Translations under genes and position numbers: made by a program
Assembly: GCA_964620425.1 (NCBI GenBank)
Contig: CAZUGV010000001.1
Coordinates: 372,001 to 436,000 of the forward strand
DNA from: DASXUG01 sp964620425
GTDB lineage: Bacteria; Pseudomonadota; Gammaproteobacteria; Burkholderiales; Methylophilaceae
DNA length: 64,000 nt
Reading direction: 5' to 3'
Notes under the pieces: generated by a model
The model's input: only the letters and a program-made list of their open reading frames with translations
What the model was told of the DNA's origin: nothing
Databases searched by the model: none
Shown: one piece after another, positions 42,885-52,501 of the stretch
How positions within the stretch are numbered: the stretch's first letter is position 1
Layout: the number at the start of each line of letters is the position of its first letter

Positions 42885-45800
42885 TCAATGGGTTATATTG
42901 GATCTCGCAATTAAGGTACTAATTTGCGCGATCAGTGCCTCTTCTTGAACTGGCTTACCTAAAAATAAATCCACCCCTAACGATTCTGCTAACTGGCGAT
43001 GTTTTTGCGCTGTTCGAGAGCTAATCATAATCAATGGCACCTGCAGCAAGCGTTGATCCGTTTTGATATTTCGCACTAGTTCAAACCCATCCATTCCTGG
43101 CATTTCAATATCGGTTAAAATGACCTGAGGCATTACTTCTTGCAGCTTTTGTAGTGCATCCATACCATCTTTAGCTAATATCACTTGATAGCCTTCACGC
43201 TCCAACAAACGGCTTAACACCTTACGAATTGTCAACGAGTCATCAACCACCAACACTTGAGGCAAGGTAGTATTCGCAGTGATGGATCTACTGGCGTGCT
43301 CTTCTTTCTGTTTATGATGACTTGTTTTCACGCTGCCTATCGCTAAATCTTCACGATTGGCTAATTGAACAGGATTAAGGATTAGTACGATTTTTCCATC
43401 CCCCAACACCGTTGCGCCTAGCATACCTGGCACAGCCGACATTTGTTTACCTAAGGGCTTAATCACTACCTCCTGATGCGTAATGAGCTCGTCCACATGC
43501 AAGGCAATTTGGTAACTACCTGTTCTTAACAATAACACTGGCGTGTATAACTGGCTTTCTGAAGCTTGGTTTTTATCGCCCAATAGGCTTGGCAAATAAT
43601 ATAAAGGATAGTCCTGACCATCCCAACGCACAGAATTGTTTTGATAGGATTCAAGCAACAAATTAGGTTTAAGTTTTTGTACTTGTAGCACCATGGCCGA
43701 TGGGAGAGCGTAAATGCTTGTGCCAACTCGCACAATCACGGCTTGCGAAACTGACAGGGTCACTGGCAAGTAAATTGTGAATACAGCGCCATCCCCCACA
43801 TTATTACTCACATCTATACGTCCACCTAGCGCGCTGATTTCACTGCGAACTGAATCCAAACCCACGCCACGTCCAGAGATCTTGGTGACATTTTGGGCGG
43901 TAGTAAATCCTGGCTCAAAAATAATTTGCATCAAGGTACTATCTTTCAAATTACTCGCCTCAGCGATCAAACCTTTTTGGATGGCTTGATTCCGGACTTT
44001 TTCAAGATTAATGCCTGCACCATCATCTTTGACTATGATGACAATTTCATCATGCTCTCGGTGCACTTTTACAAGAACCATACCATTTTCAGGTTTATTT
44101 ACTTTAGATCTTTGTTCAGGCATCTCAATACCATGTGCTACTGCGTTACTTAACAAGTGCTCTAAAGGTGCGCCAATTTTATCAAGTACACTTCGATCAA
44201 CTTCCAGTTGCTCACCCTGCACTACAAGCTCTACACGCTTACCTTGCTCTCTGGCTGTCATACGCACGGTACGCTGTAACCGTTCTACAATATCTGAAAA
44301 AGGCAACATACGTATACTCATCAGCGCATGTTGCAAATCACGATTAATCCGATTTTGTTGCGACAACGCAGTATCTGCTACGTTTAGGTTTTGCAGTAAG
44401 TTGTGCTGAATCGTCACCACATCATTCACGCTCTCAGCCATCATACGCGTTAGCTCCTGCAGGCGCGTATAGCGATCGAATTCCAGCGGATCAAAAACTT
44501 CATTTACGTCTTTTAGATGTGCCATGCGAGATTGCAATTGACTATCGGCTTCAATCTCCATTTCTCGCAATTGATTGTTCAAACGCATCACACTATCGGT
44601 TAAATCAATCGAAGATTGTTTAACGCCACGCATCTCACGTTCAGCACGTGAGCGAGCAATACTGATTTCCCCTGCATCGTTCATTAACCGCTCCAATAGG
44701 TCCGAACGTAGACGTAAAAATTGTGCGCGCCGTTCGGCTTTATGGCTAGTTAACGCATATTGCTCAATTGAATCTACTGCTGGCTGGCTCTCGAACTTGT
44801 ATAGTAAACCACTGATATGATCCCAATCAGAGAAAATTTCATTCCAATCTGCATGCATCAATTCATTTTTTGTAGCATTGATCAGATGTCCCTCCATCTG
44901 ATGAATAGCATCCCCCAAAATATCTTGATTGGCAATGCGAGCGCTCCCTTTTAGCGTGTGCAATCCACGCTGAATAACATCTAAGTGATTTTTCTCTGTG
45001 GGGTCTTTTTGCCAAGCAATCAATGCTCGACCGATACTGGGCACAAGCTCCTTGGCCTCCTCAAGAAACAAGGTTAATAATGTGTCATCAACCGCTGATT
45101 TTGCCTGTAAGCTCAGAATAGGTGTCTTTTCATTAAAATGACTTGCAGTAATGGCTGACAAATAGTTTTTTCGAGGGAGTTGATCTGGGAAAGACAGCCC
45201 AACCTCAGCCGATACCCCTTCCTCTTGCAAAATCTGTAGAGGTACACTTTTAGGTTTAGCTTCACCATGCACTTCTGTGATGAAACCCGTTTGAGGTAAC
45301 GCTTCTGGCACGGGCGATTTTTCTTCGAGTTGAACGCGCTGGGATTGATCTCCTTCATTTTCATGAGATGACACCCCATCTAATGGCGATAACAACATCT
45401 CATGAAGGATCGACTTTTTTTTTGTGTCTGTGCCTTTTCGCAACTGCTCTATGGAGTCATTCAACACATTAAGCAAACCGATTGCCTGTCTAGGTTGACG
45501 ATAGAGACTCACTTTTTCCAACATCTGACGAAAGGTTGAAATCACAGTGTCATACAACGATAAATGAGATGCTTGCCATTGCCCCGAATGACTTTCTAAC
45601 CAATACTCAAATACATTGGCAAGCTGATGAATGGCTTTAAACCCTGCGGCACCTGCATTGCTAGCCAGTGTATGCACCGCACGCTTCACGTCTTGATTGG
45701 GTTTAATCATGCTTTCTGCATCACTTTTCAGTAGCTCACTGATGCTTACCCAATCATCCATCATGGCTTTTAAATGCTGATTCGCCTCTTCAACAAACAC

Positions 45801-48095
45801 ATTAAACAACGAGCGAGTAATTTTATAAGTACCGCCAATGACAACCTCATCTTCCGCAGCAGGAGTAATGGACTGTGTTTGATGACTCATCAAACTGGCG
45901 GCCTCAGCTTTTAAAGCAGAGACGTCAATTTGCAAGCCTTGAGATGCTCCAAGCTGACTTACCCACATTGAAAAATCTGCGCTACGTGCTTCAATAAAAT
46001 CCAATATGGCAGTGGTTACGGTGAATTTTGACTCCATTAAGGCACTTAACATCTGCTCCACTACCCATGCCACTTCACTTAAGGTATGTAGCCCAACAGT
46101 ACGACCACTCCCTTTCAATGTGTGATAGCTACGCCTTAACTCGCTTAATGCAAGTTGATCCCCATTGTGAACGCGCAACTTTTGTAGGTTGCCAGCAATA
46201 AGTGCCAACACTTCTTCCGCTTCAGCGGTATACACCTCTAATAACCCTAAATCTGTATTTTCCGTCAAACTAGGAATATCTAAAACAGCCTCTGTTTGAT
46301 GACTTGGAAATTTCGCACTAATTTGTGCTAGCACTAACTGCAGATTGGATTCAATCTCTGCCTTCGGATGGGAAAACTCTTCTAAAAATACGCTAACTGC
46401 GGTCAGACTATGGGCAATACACTCCAATGTAGCTGGCATAGGATGAATGAGTTGATCATGAATACCACCTATTACTTTTGCGCAAGTCGATACAATCGCA
46501 TTTGGCAAAGGAATATTTAGCAACTCTAAAGCACCAGATACCTGCTGCAATTGCGCGTTAATAGGGGGCAACAACTCAAGCTGCTGAGGCCTTAAAAAGT
46601 ACGACTCCAGCAACTGCTCTGCCTGATTTAAGGATGCCTTGATTTGCGCTAGCGCCAAAGGCACAACATTTGAAGTTGATGGCTCAGCAAATGCTAATTG
46701 ATTGACAGGCTCACCTTCATTATCCACCAAATGCACAAGTATTTTAGTTTGTGCATCGACACGATTTAAAAAGTCTGCGCTAATACGTTGATAATCGGCT
46801 AAAGCATCTTCCAGCAAGGTGAGGCCAGCGGCCACCTCAATTGAGGCATCGTAGGTTAATCGATTTTGTGTCGTTAAAAGCATCTCCGAAAACTGATGGA
46901 TTGCTTTTACCAATGAGTGCAAATGCGCATCTTCAAGCTGTGAAAATTCGGGAAGTATTTCTGTGCACTGGTCATGAAAACTTTGTAATGCGCTACGTTC
47001 AGTCAACGTCCTAAACTCTGTAGCAAGTGACCATACCTCTTTTAACTGGTCAACTTTTACCGCTAACGCATTCATCAAGGTGATATTCGGCTGGGTTTTC
47101 GACTGATTTTCTCCAACGCCACGCTGCTCAGACAAAACGCTATCTAAAGCAAAAGTTTGCTTCACCTGATTAATTTTTGGTGTGGATGGCTCGCTGATCG
47201 CCAAGTAATACAGTGCATCTTTAAGAACACTACCAGACGCATTGATATTGCCCTCAACCAAGTTGCGTAGTTGTTGATCGACCCTTCTGCACAATTTTTT
47301 CGCGCTAAGTTTTTCAGCAATCATAGGCTGTTGTAATGTATCGACAAATGCACTCAACGCCCACCACATAGCCTTATGCTTAGGGTTCGCTTGTGACGTT
47401 TGTACGTTGTCAATGGCGCGCTGCATACCTGCCAAACCAACTTCGGCATCTCCTTTGAGCCACTTCAAAAGTGATCGCTGAAATAGATGGCGCTGCTCCC
47501 CATAGTAAATGGGTAATTCCATGACTTGCATAGACTGAACCAACGGATCAATGACTGCCTGAAAGTTTTCTGAAGCTTGATCTGGTATTAATAACTTATC
47601 AGGAACACGAACGGAAGTATCAATAAAAAATAGTTCACTTTCTTCGGCCTCCTCACCTTGAAGCGCAATCATGCGCTCAAGCATAGGAAATAGCCTGAAC
47701 GGTATGTCGGGTTGCCCATTCGCTAAATCTTGCAAATATTGACTTAACATATCAATAGATTCACGAAGCAAAGTTAAATTTTCTAGATTCAGTGGAACGC
47801 GTTGTTGCTCAAAAGCATTGTGTAAACGCTCAATCTCAAAACAAAAACGCTTGCATCCAGCTAATCCTACAATGTCGAATGCACCAGTGATTTGATATAG
47901 ATGGGTTTTGGAAAAACGTAAGGGCGATAACTCAGTCGGGTTAGCAATCAATTTAGCGATATTATCCCGCACGCTATCTAGCGCAAGGTCAATCTCACCT
48001 TTCACCCATGTTAGGGGCACAATATCAAATTGATCTATCACTTTTTCTGCCACCGTTTCTGCGGATTTTTGAGTAAACTTTTTATCATCAATCAA
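42885..48095 (-). CDS. chpA: ChpA/PilL-type hybrid chemotaxis histidine kinase
   Basis: A 1736-residue CheA-like kinase of the Pil-Chp type. Three histidine phosphotransfer sites are visible: SYHTLKGSGRTVG near residue 659, AVHTLASNAGAAG near 806, and LHTLKGSARIAN near 1046. An N-terminal Hpt-like segment (LYQITGAFDIVGLAG) lacks the histidine. Then come a dimerisation region, the ATPase (LEHLLSNAVAHGIEMP near 1316; ISGRGVGLDSVRSEI near 1405), a CheW-like domain (about 1440-1570) and a C-terminal receiver with Asp near 1662 (ILTDIEMPGMDGF). It should phosphorylate PilG and PilH to control pilus extension and retraction. The TTG start at 48095 is uncertain; the next in-frame starts lie 15-20 codons in. 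Confidence 0.92.
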   Translation of the reverse strand: MIDDKKFTQKSAETVAEKVIDQFDIVPLTWVKGEIDLALDSVRDNIAKLIANPTELSPLRFSKTHLYQITGAFDIVGLAGCKRFCFEIERLHNAFEQQRVPLNLENLTLLRESIDMLSQYLQDLANGQPDIPFRLFPMLERMIALQGEEAEESELFFIDTSVRVPDKLLIPDQASENFQAVIDPLVQSMQVMELPIYYGEQRHLFQRSLLKWLKGDAEVGLAGMQRAIDNVQTSQANPKHKAMWWALSAFVDTLQQPMIAEKLSAKKLCRRVDQQLRNLVEGNINASGSVLKDALYYLAISEPSTPKINQVKQTFALDSVLSEQRGVGENQSKTQPNITLMNALAVKVDQLKEVWSLATEFRTLTERSALQSFHDQCTEILPEFSQLEDAHLHSLVKAIHQFSEMLLTTQNRLTYDASIEVAAGLTLLEDALADYQRISADFLNRVDAQTKILVHLVDNEGEPVNQLAFAEPSTSNVVPLALAQIKASLNQAEQLLESYFLRPQQLELLPPINAQLQQVSGALELLNIPLPNAIVSTCAKVIGGIHDQLIHPMPATLECIAHSLTAVSVFLEEFSHPKAEIESNLQLVLAQISAKFPSHQTEAVLDIPSLTENTDLGLLEVYTAEAEEVLALIAGNLQKLRVHNGDQLALSELRRSYHTLKGSGRTVGLHTLSEVAWVVEQMLSALMESKFTVTTAILDFIEARSADFSMWVSQLGASQGLQIDVSALKAEAASLMSHQTQSITPAAEDEVVIGGTYKITRSLFNVFVEEANQHLKAMMDDWVSISELLKSDAESMIKPNQDVKRAVHTLASNAGAAGFKAIHQLANVFEYWLESHSGQWQASHLSLYDTVISTFRQMLEKVSLYRQPRQAIGLLNVLNDSIEQLRKGTDTKKKSILHEMLLSPLDGVSSHENEGDQSQRVQLEEKSPVPEALPQTGFITEVHGEAKPKSVPLQILQEEGVSAEVGLSFPDQLPRKNYLSAITASHFNEKTPILSLQAKSAVDDTLLTLFLEEAKELVPSIGRALIAWQKDPTEKNHLDVIQRGLHTLKGSARIANQDILGDAIHQMEGHLINATKNELMHADWNEIFSDWDHISGLLYKFESQPAVDSIEQYALTSHKAERRAQFLRLRSDLLERLMNDAGEISIARSRAEREMRGVKQSSIDLTDSVMRLNNQLREMEIEADSQLQSRMAHLKDVNEVFDPLEFDRYTRLQELTRMMAESVNDVVTIQHNLLQNLNVADTALSQQNRINRDLQHALMSIRMLPFSDIVERLQRTVRMTAREQGKRVELVVQGEQLEVDRSVLDKIGAPLEHLLSNAVAHGIEMPEQRSKVNKPENGMVLVKVHREHDEIVIIVKDDGAGINLEKVRNQAIQKGLIAEASNLKDSTLMQIIFEPGFTTAQNVTKISGRGVGLDSVRSEISALGGRIDVSNNVGDGAVFTIYLPVTLSVSQAVIVRVGTSIYALPSAMVLQVQKLKPNLLLESYQNNSVRWDGQDYPLYYLPSLLGDKNQASESQLYTPVLLLRTGSYQIALHVDELITHQEVVIKPLGKQMSAVPGMLGATVLGDGKIVLILNPVQLANREDLAIGSVKTSHHKQKEEHASRSITANTTLPQVLVVDDSLTIRKVLSRLLEREGYQVILAKDGMDALQKLQEVMPQVILTDIEMPGMDGFELVRNIKTDQRLLQVPLIMISSRTAQKHRQLAESLGVDLFLGKPVQEEALIAQISTLIARSNITH

Positions 48096-48126
48096 TTGTT
48101 TATATTTTGAGCTTTAAGCGCTCACA

Positions 48127-49413
48127 TCATGAAAGTTTGAAACCTGCAACCGAACTGCTCAACTCTTCCGCGAGAGAAGTTAACTGCCCAATAGATTCAG
48201 CAGTTAGTTTTGTGCCATCTGTGGTTTGTAAAGTAATACTCCGAATCTGCGACATATTTTTACTCACCACAGAAGCAACTTCTGCTTGCGCAGTGGTAGC
48301 TTGCGAAATAGAGGCAATTAAGCCTGCCAAATTATTGGTTACTACCTCAATTTGGTTAAGTGCTTGACCCGCAGCATCTGATAGCCTTGCGCCATCGACC
48401 ACACCCTCGGTGCTTTTTTCCATCGCCACAACCGCACTATTGGTGTCATTCTGAATGATTTTAACAATCGCACCAATTTGCTTAGTCGCCTCAGAAGAGC
48501 GCTCTGCAAGACGTTGTACCTCTTCTGCCACCACAGTGAAGCCTCTACCCGCCTCCCCTGCGGAAGCTGCTTGTATAGCTGCATTTAACGCTAGAATATT
48601 GGTTTGCTCAGTAATATCAGAAATTAAATCTACAATCTCACTAATCTCTTGGGAGCTTTCGCCCAATCGTTTGATTCTCTTAGAAGTTTCTTGAATCTGC
48701 GTGCGAATTTCATTCATACCAGCAATGGTATTTTGTACAGCTTGCGTACCCTGCGCTGCGGTATCCAGAGACTGTTTTGCAACTAGCGCTGCCTCTGCTG
48801 AGTTTTTTGAAACTTGCAAAATAGATTCCGTCATTTGCGCAACCGCAGATGTTGTTTCTAAAATTTGATTTGATTGCAACTCGGCAGCACTCAGAAGTGA
48901 TTCAGACGTATTTTGTGCCTGAGTGGTTGCTTGATAAACCTGTTTAGTTGCGCGATTAATTTCCTCAACCAAATCTCGTAAGCTATCAATAGTATAGTTA
49001 ATAGAATCTGCAATCGCCCCCGTAATACTTTCTGTCACCTCAGCAGTTACTGTTAAATCCCCATCTGCCAAATCACCCATTTCATCTAACAACTTGAGTA
49101 CTGCTTGTTGATTTTGCTCACTCTCAAAACGTAATTTCTGCACCCCAGCATCTAAAGCGCTCATTTGCTTACGACTCACAATCAACATAGATAAAAACAG
49201 TACAACAGCAAGCAAGCCCAAACCAAACATAATTCCTTTTGTTTGAGTTGGATTTAAAGCAGCGTTGCTTGCCACATAACTAAGCGCTACAAAAGCTAAC
49301 ACCGCAAACACAGCAAATGCGACTGCGTGCCAATAAGCCCTTAGATAGTTAACGATATTGTTCATCGCGGAATTGCCAGACTTTGCGTTATCAGACCTTA
49401 GTTCAATTGCCAT
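48127..49413 (-). CDS. pilJ: PilJ-like chemoreceptor without a large periplasmic domain
   Basis: A 428-residue methyl-accepting protein. Two membrane segments (about 29-48 and 61-80) are separated by only some 12 residues, so there is practically no periplasmic sensor. PilJ proteins usually have several hundred residues there. A HAMP-like stretch (GDLADGDLTVTAEV) follows near 108, and the signalling hairpin near 260-300 is intact (ISDITEQTNILALNAAIQAA-like, then GRGFTVVAEEVQRLAERS). The ATG at 49413 has a GGA ribosome site and the frame does not continue upstream. It fits as receptor for the chpA-pilGHI operon, 79 bases after pilI. Signals may come through partner proteins or the membrane. 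Confidence 0.9.
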   Translation of the reverse strand: MAIELRSDNAKSGNSAMNNIVNYLRAYWHAVAFAVFAVLAFVALSYVASNAALNPTQTKGIMFGLGLLAVVLFLSMLIVSRKQMSALDAGVQKLRFESEQNQQAVLKLLDEMGDLADGDLTVTAEVTESITGAIADSINYTIDSLRDLVEEINRATKQVYQATTQAQNTSESLLSAAELQSNQILETTSAVAQMTESILQVSKNSAEAALVAKQSLDTAAQGTQAVQNTIAGMNEIRTQIQETSKRIKRLGESSQEISEIVDLISDITEQTNILALNAAIQAASAGEAGRGFTVVAEEVQRLAERSSEATKQIGAIVKIIQNDTNSAVVAMEKSTEGVVDGARLSDAAGQALNQIEVVTNNLAGLIASISQATTAQAEVASVVSKNMSQIRSITLQTTDGTKLTAESIGQLTSLAEELSSSVAGFKLS

Positions 49414-49492
49414 ACTTTATTCCTAATCTCACCTGAAAATTACACTGAAGTTTGATACGCCCAGCCACTAACAACCTATTAATAACCAACAT

Positions 49493-50050
49493 TTACAATA
49501 AACTAGGTTGTAAAAACGTTTTTGAATGAATGAGCCCTTGGACATCCAATTCATTCCAAATACACCCTTCTTCATCCTCGTATTGTTGTCGCGTGTAACA
49601 AAATTCAGCGTTATTTTTTTGTGATCTCACTGTTAATAAATTAGATTGTCGTAAACCAATCACTTTATCAACTAACAAGCCAGCCTGATCAACCACATCT
49701 GAATTCAACAACAACAAACGCGCTTCACTTGATTTTAAATAATAATTCTTTTGATCTGGCGGCGGATCATGATGCTCAAGGCTTGTAACAAGCAAACTTA
49801 AATCATTCACTGCGTACAAATTACCACGGATATTTGCAAGCCCTAGAAACCAATACTTTGTCAGAGGCACGGGACTAAATTCTGGCACAGGAACCACTTC
49901 ACTAATATCAGTCAAACTCACCAACACAAAATCTTGGCCTACCATCACACCTAAACGACTACCGCTGATGTTGACCCCGCCCGCTTCCTTCGCCTGAATT
50001 TTGGCTAAAAGCTCTTCTTGGTAAAGACGTAAATTAATCTTATCAGCCAT
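49493..50050 (-). CDS. pilI: PilI-type CheW coupling protein
   Basis: A 185-residue CheW-domain protein that links the PilJ receptor to the ChpA kinase. It shows GSRLGVMVGQDFVLVSLTDI near residue 30, SEVVPVPEFSPVPLTKYWFLGLANIRGNLYAV near 49 and a second half ARLLLLNSDVVDQAGLLVDKVIGLRQ near 109. Length matches PilI rather than classical CheW. Its ATG is two bases after the pilH stop. Confidence 0.93.
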   Translation of the reverse strand: MADKINLRLYQEELLAKIQAKEAGGVNISGSRLGVMVGQDFVLVSLTDISEVVPVPEFSPVPLTKYWFLGLANIRGNLYAVNDLSLLVTSLEHHDPPPDQKNYYLKSSEARLLLLNSDVVDQAGLLVDKVIGLRQSNLLTVRSQKNNAEFCYTRQQYEDEEGCIWNELDVQGLIHSKTFLQPSLL

Positions 50051-50052
50051 GG

Positions 50053-50427
50053 CTAGTCCAAAGCCTCAATACCAGCAATAAGGTCTACCTCGACAACTGG
50101 CTTTGCCAAACAACTCTTGGCACCCATTTTTAAAGCCCAAGCTTGATCGGTTGCCTGTGACTTGCCAGTACAAACGATAATCGGGATATGAGAAGTCTTA
50201 GGGTTTTTAGACAATGCCCTCGTCGCTTGAAAACCAGTCATACCAGGCATAATAATATCCATCAAGATTAAGTCAGGCAATTCAGCCTCAGCAATCAGTA
50301 TGGCTTGCTCTCCAGTTTCAGCAATTAGTATCTTCAAATCTTGCTTGAAAACTTTAACCAAGATTTCCGCTAAAGACAAACGATCAGTGGAGGAATCATC
50401 TACAATCAAAATCGACTTAATCAACAT
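50053..50427 (-). CDS. pilH: PilH-type single-domain response regulator
   Basis: A 124-residue receiver without an output domain. ILIVDDSSTDRLSL at the start, phosphorylation Asp in PDLILMDIIMPGMTGFQATR near residue 54, Thr/Ser in IIVCTGKSQATD and Lys in SCLAKPV near 106. In Pseudomonas, PilH acts on pilus retraction and as a phosphate sink. I pick the ATG at 50427, with AGAGG nine bases upstream, over one three codons earlier that directly abuts that ribosome site. It overlaps the pilG 3' end by 11 bases. Confidence 0.92.
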   Translation of the reverse strand: MLIKSILIVDDSSTDRLSLAEILVKVFKQDLKILIAETGEQAILIAEAELPDLILMDIIMPGMTGFQATRALSKNPKTSHIPIIVCTGKSQATDQAWALKMGAKSCLAKPVVEVDLIAGIEALD

Positions 50428-50851
50428 CAGATACATCCTCTTCAGGCGATTGACTGATATTGGCTTTACGATGTAGATGCTGATGAATAGCTTCAGTTAA
50501 GGTCTCTTGCGTAAATGGTTTGGTCAAATACTGATCAGACCCTACCATGCGCCCTCTTGCACGATCAAACAGTCCATTTTTGCTAGAAAGCATGATGACT
50601 GGAGTAGATTGATAACGGGGATTACGTTTAATAAGCGAACAAGTTTGATAGCCATCTAAACGTGGCATGATCACATCTACGAAAATGATATCTGGATGAT
50701 ATTGGGCAATTTTAGCAAGCGCATCAAAACCATCTTGCGCTAACACAACCTCATATCCCGATTGCTTTAGAAATATCTCAGCACTTCGACGAATAGTATT
50801 ACTATCATCGATAACCATAATGGTTAAGCCAGTTGTACGATGCTCTGCCAC
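50417..50851 (-). CDS. pilG: PilG-type single-domain response regulator
   Basis: A 144-residue receiver, first gene of the Pil-Chp operon. TIMVIDDSNTIRRSAEIFLK is almost the family consensus, followed by DGFDALAKIAQYHPDIIFVD with the phosphorylation Asp, then PRLDGYQTCSLIKRNP, TPVIMLSSKNGLFDRARGRM and VGSDQYLTKPFTQETL. It is expected to promote pilus extension. The chosen start is a GTG at 50851 with AGGGG eight bases upstream; an open frame to a TTG at 50896 lacks a ribosome site. Confidence 0.92.
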   Translation of the reverse strand: MAEHRTTGLTIMVIDDSNTIRRSAEIFLKQSGYEVVLAQDGFDALAKIAQYHPDIIFVDVIMPRLDGYQTCSLIKRNPRYQSTPVIMLSSKNGLFDRARGRMVGSDQYLTKPFTQETLTEAIHQHLHRKANISQSPEEDVSDVD

Positions 50852-50957
50852 ACTATCCCCTACCGCTTTTATAGACCGACCAATTGTTAAAATCAATTTG
50901 GTTTTCTACTTCAATGAAAAATCGTATTTATCTCAAAAAAATACAAGTCAAATTAGC

Positions 50958-50984
50958 ATATCGGCCAATATTAAATTTTAATTA
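50958..50984 (-). promoter_or_regulatory. possible sigma-28-like promoter for the Pil-Chp operon
   Basis: On the minus strand TAAT and GCCGATAT are separated by 15 bases, close to the FliA consensus TAAA-N15-GCCGATAA. It lies about 107 bases before the pilG start. One sequence match of this length can occur by chance. Confidence 0.35.
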
Positions 50985-51178
50985 ACAAGTTAACCTAGTA
51001 TGTGACAAAATATGGTCAATGATTCCATGTGGCATCCCGCCCACTACCGACTTAAGTGTAAGCTATAGTGAGTATTTTGTGCAAATTATCGAAACAAAAT
51101 CAAGCTTAAACTTTAAACAATCGTACAACTTATAGTGACAACAAAATTATTATTTAGTCATAAAACCAGGGAAAGAAA

Positions 51179-52330
51179 ATGCTGATTAAGCAAGAAGCGC
51201 TGACCGAAAAAATGTCTTTCAAGGATTTACCCAGTAACTCGCCACTCCCTTTTGCTAACTTGGTATTGGTATTTGGCTCGGTCAAAAGATTCAATGAGAG
51301 CAAGCTCACTTCTCAGCTTAAACAGCGCTACCCAGTTGCACAAATTATTGGCTGCACTACATCTGGAGAAATCAATGAACATGGTGTATTCGATAATAGC
51401 CTTCAAATAACTGCTATCGGATGGGAAAAAACGATCCAGCGCATCGCCCATCGAAACATCAACTCCATGCAAAGCTCATTTGATACAGCATGTTTATTGG
51501 CCAATGAAATCAAAAGCCCTAGCTTACGCACGGTAATTGTGATTTCAGACGGGCTCAATGTAAATGGCTCTGAATTATTACAAGGATTCCAAAGCATCTT
51601 AGGTGACATTCCCATTGTTGGCGGCATGGCTGGAGATCAAGCCGAGTTTGTTAAAACACTACAAATGCTCAACGAAAAAGTATCAAATAATATGGTGATC
51701 GCAATTGGGTTATATGGGGAAGACCTCATCACAGCAACAGGTGCGCTTGGTGGCTGGAAACCTTATGGCCCACCCAGAAAAATTACAAAATCCAATAAAA
51801 ATGTCGTATATGAAATGGATGGAAAACCAGCACTCCCCCTTTACAAACTTTATATTGGCGATGCTTACGCCAAATATCTTCCCAGTAGTGGACTAAAGTT
51901 CCCACTTGCAATTATTGAAGATGGCAAGCGGGAAGTAGAAAAAATCCGCACATTGCTTGCTGTTGATGCCACCAATAACAGTCTCACTTTTGCAGGCAAT
52001 GTAGAAGAAGGCGAAACCGTGCGCCTATGTCAAAGCTCGCACGACCGCTTGGTAGAAGGCGCTAGTGGCGCTGCAAATATGATTTCCCAAGCTCTGGACG
52101 CCAATACGATGCAACAAGCTGGGTTAGCTTTATGCGTAAGTTGCGTGGGTAGAAAAGGTGTGATGGCTGAACAAACGACAGACGAAATAAACGCCGTGAA
52201 ACAAATTTTTGGCCCCAAAACACACATCGCGGGCTTTTACTCATACGGTGAATTCGCCCCACGTCCAAACACAAAAATAAGCGTACTCCACAACCAGACA
52301 ATGACCATCGGTTATTTAAGCGAAAGTTAA
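51179..52330 (+). CDS. FIST-domain sensory protein
   Basis: A 383-residue protein with FIST_N (about 25-220) and FIST_C (about 220-365) domains. It has LVLVFGSVKRFNES, IIGCTTSGEINEHG near residue 59, TVIVISDGLNVNGSELLQGF near 118, VGGMAGDQAEF near 146, then PLYKLYIGDAYAKYLPSSGLKFPL, and the FIST_C signature FYSYGEFAP near 356. FIST domains sense small ligands and are often encoded next to two-component or chemotaxis proteins. No membrane segment is seen, so it acts in the cytosol. It is divergent from the Pil-Chp operon and 328 bases from pilG. The ATG follows AGGGAAAG. Confidence 0.93.
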   Translation: MLIKQEALTEKMSFKDLPSNSPLPFANLVLVFGSVKRFNESKLTSQLKQRYPVAQIIGCTTSGEINEHGVFDNSLQITAIGWEKTIQRIAHRNINSMQSSFDTACLLANEIKSPSLRTVIVISDGLNVNGSELLQGFQSILGDIPIVGGMAGDQAEFVKTLQMLNEKVSNNMVIAIGLYGEDLITATGALGGWKPYGPPRKITKSNKNVVYEMDGKPALPLYKLYIGDAYAKYLPSSGLKFPLAIIEDGKREVEKIRTLLAVDATNNSLTFAGNVEEGETVRLCQSSHDRLVEGASGAANMISQALDANTMQQAGLALCVSCVGRKGVMAEQTTDEINAVKQIFGPKTHIAGFYSYGEFAPRPNTKISVLHNQTMTIGYLSES

Positions 52331-52372
52331 TAAGAAAAATTTAAGTACCCCGTACCATTAGCGTTTTGACGA

Positions 52373-52400
52373 CAAAAGCCCTATTCAAGTTGGGCTTTTT
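52373..52400 (+). terminator. intrinsic terminator after the FIST gene
   Basis: CAAAAGCCC and GGGCTTTTTG form a short stem with a ten-base loop, followed by a T-rich stretch, 42 bases after the FIST stop. Confidence 0.75.
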
Positions 52401-52501
52401 GTTTTAAAAAACTCCTCTATAATGCACCTCAACATAAAAGTTTAACCCGTAGCAAATCTCACCTTCAAATCAACCAAGGCAACAACTTCAAGGAGAAAAA
52501 T

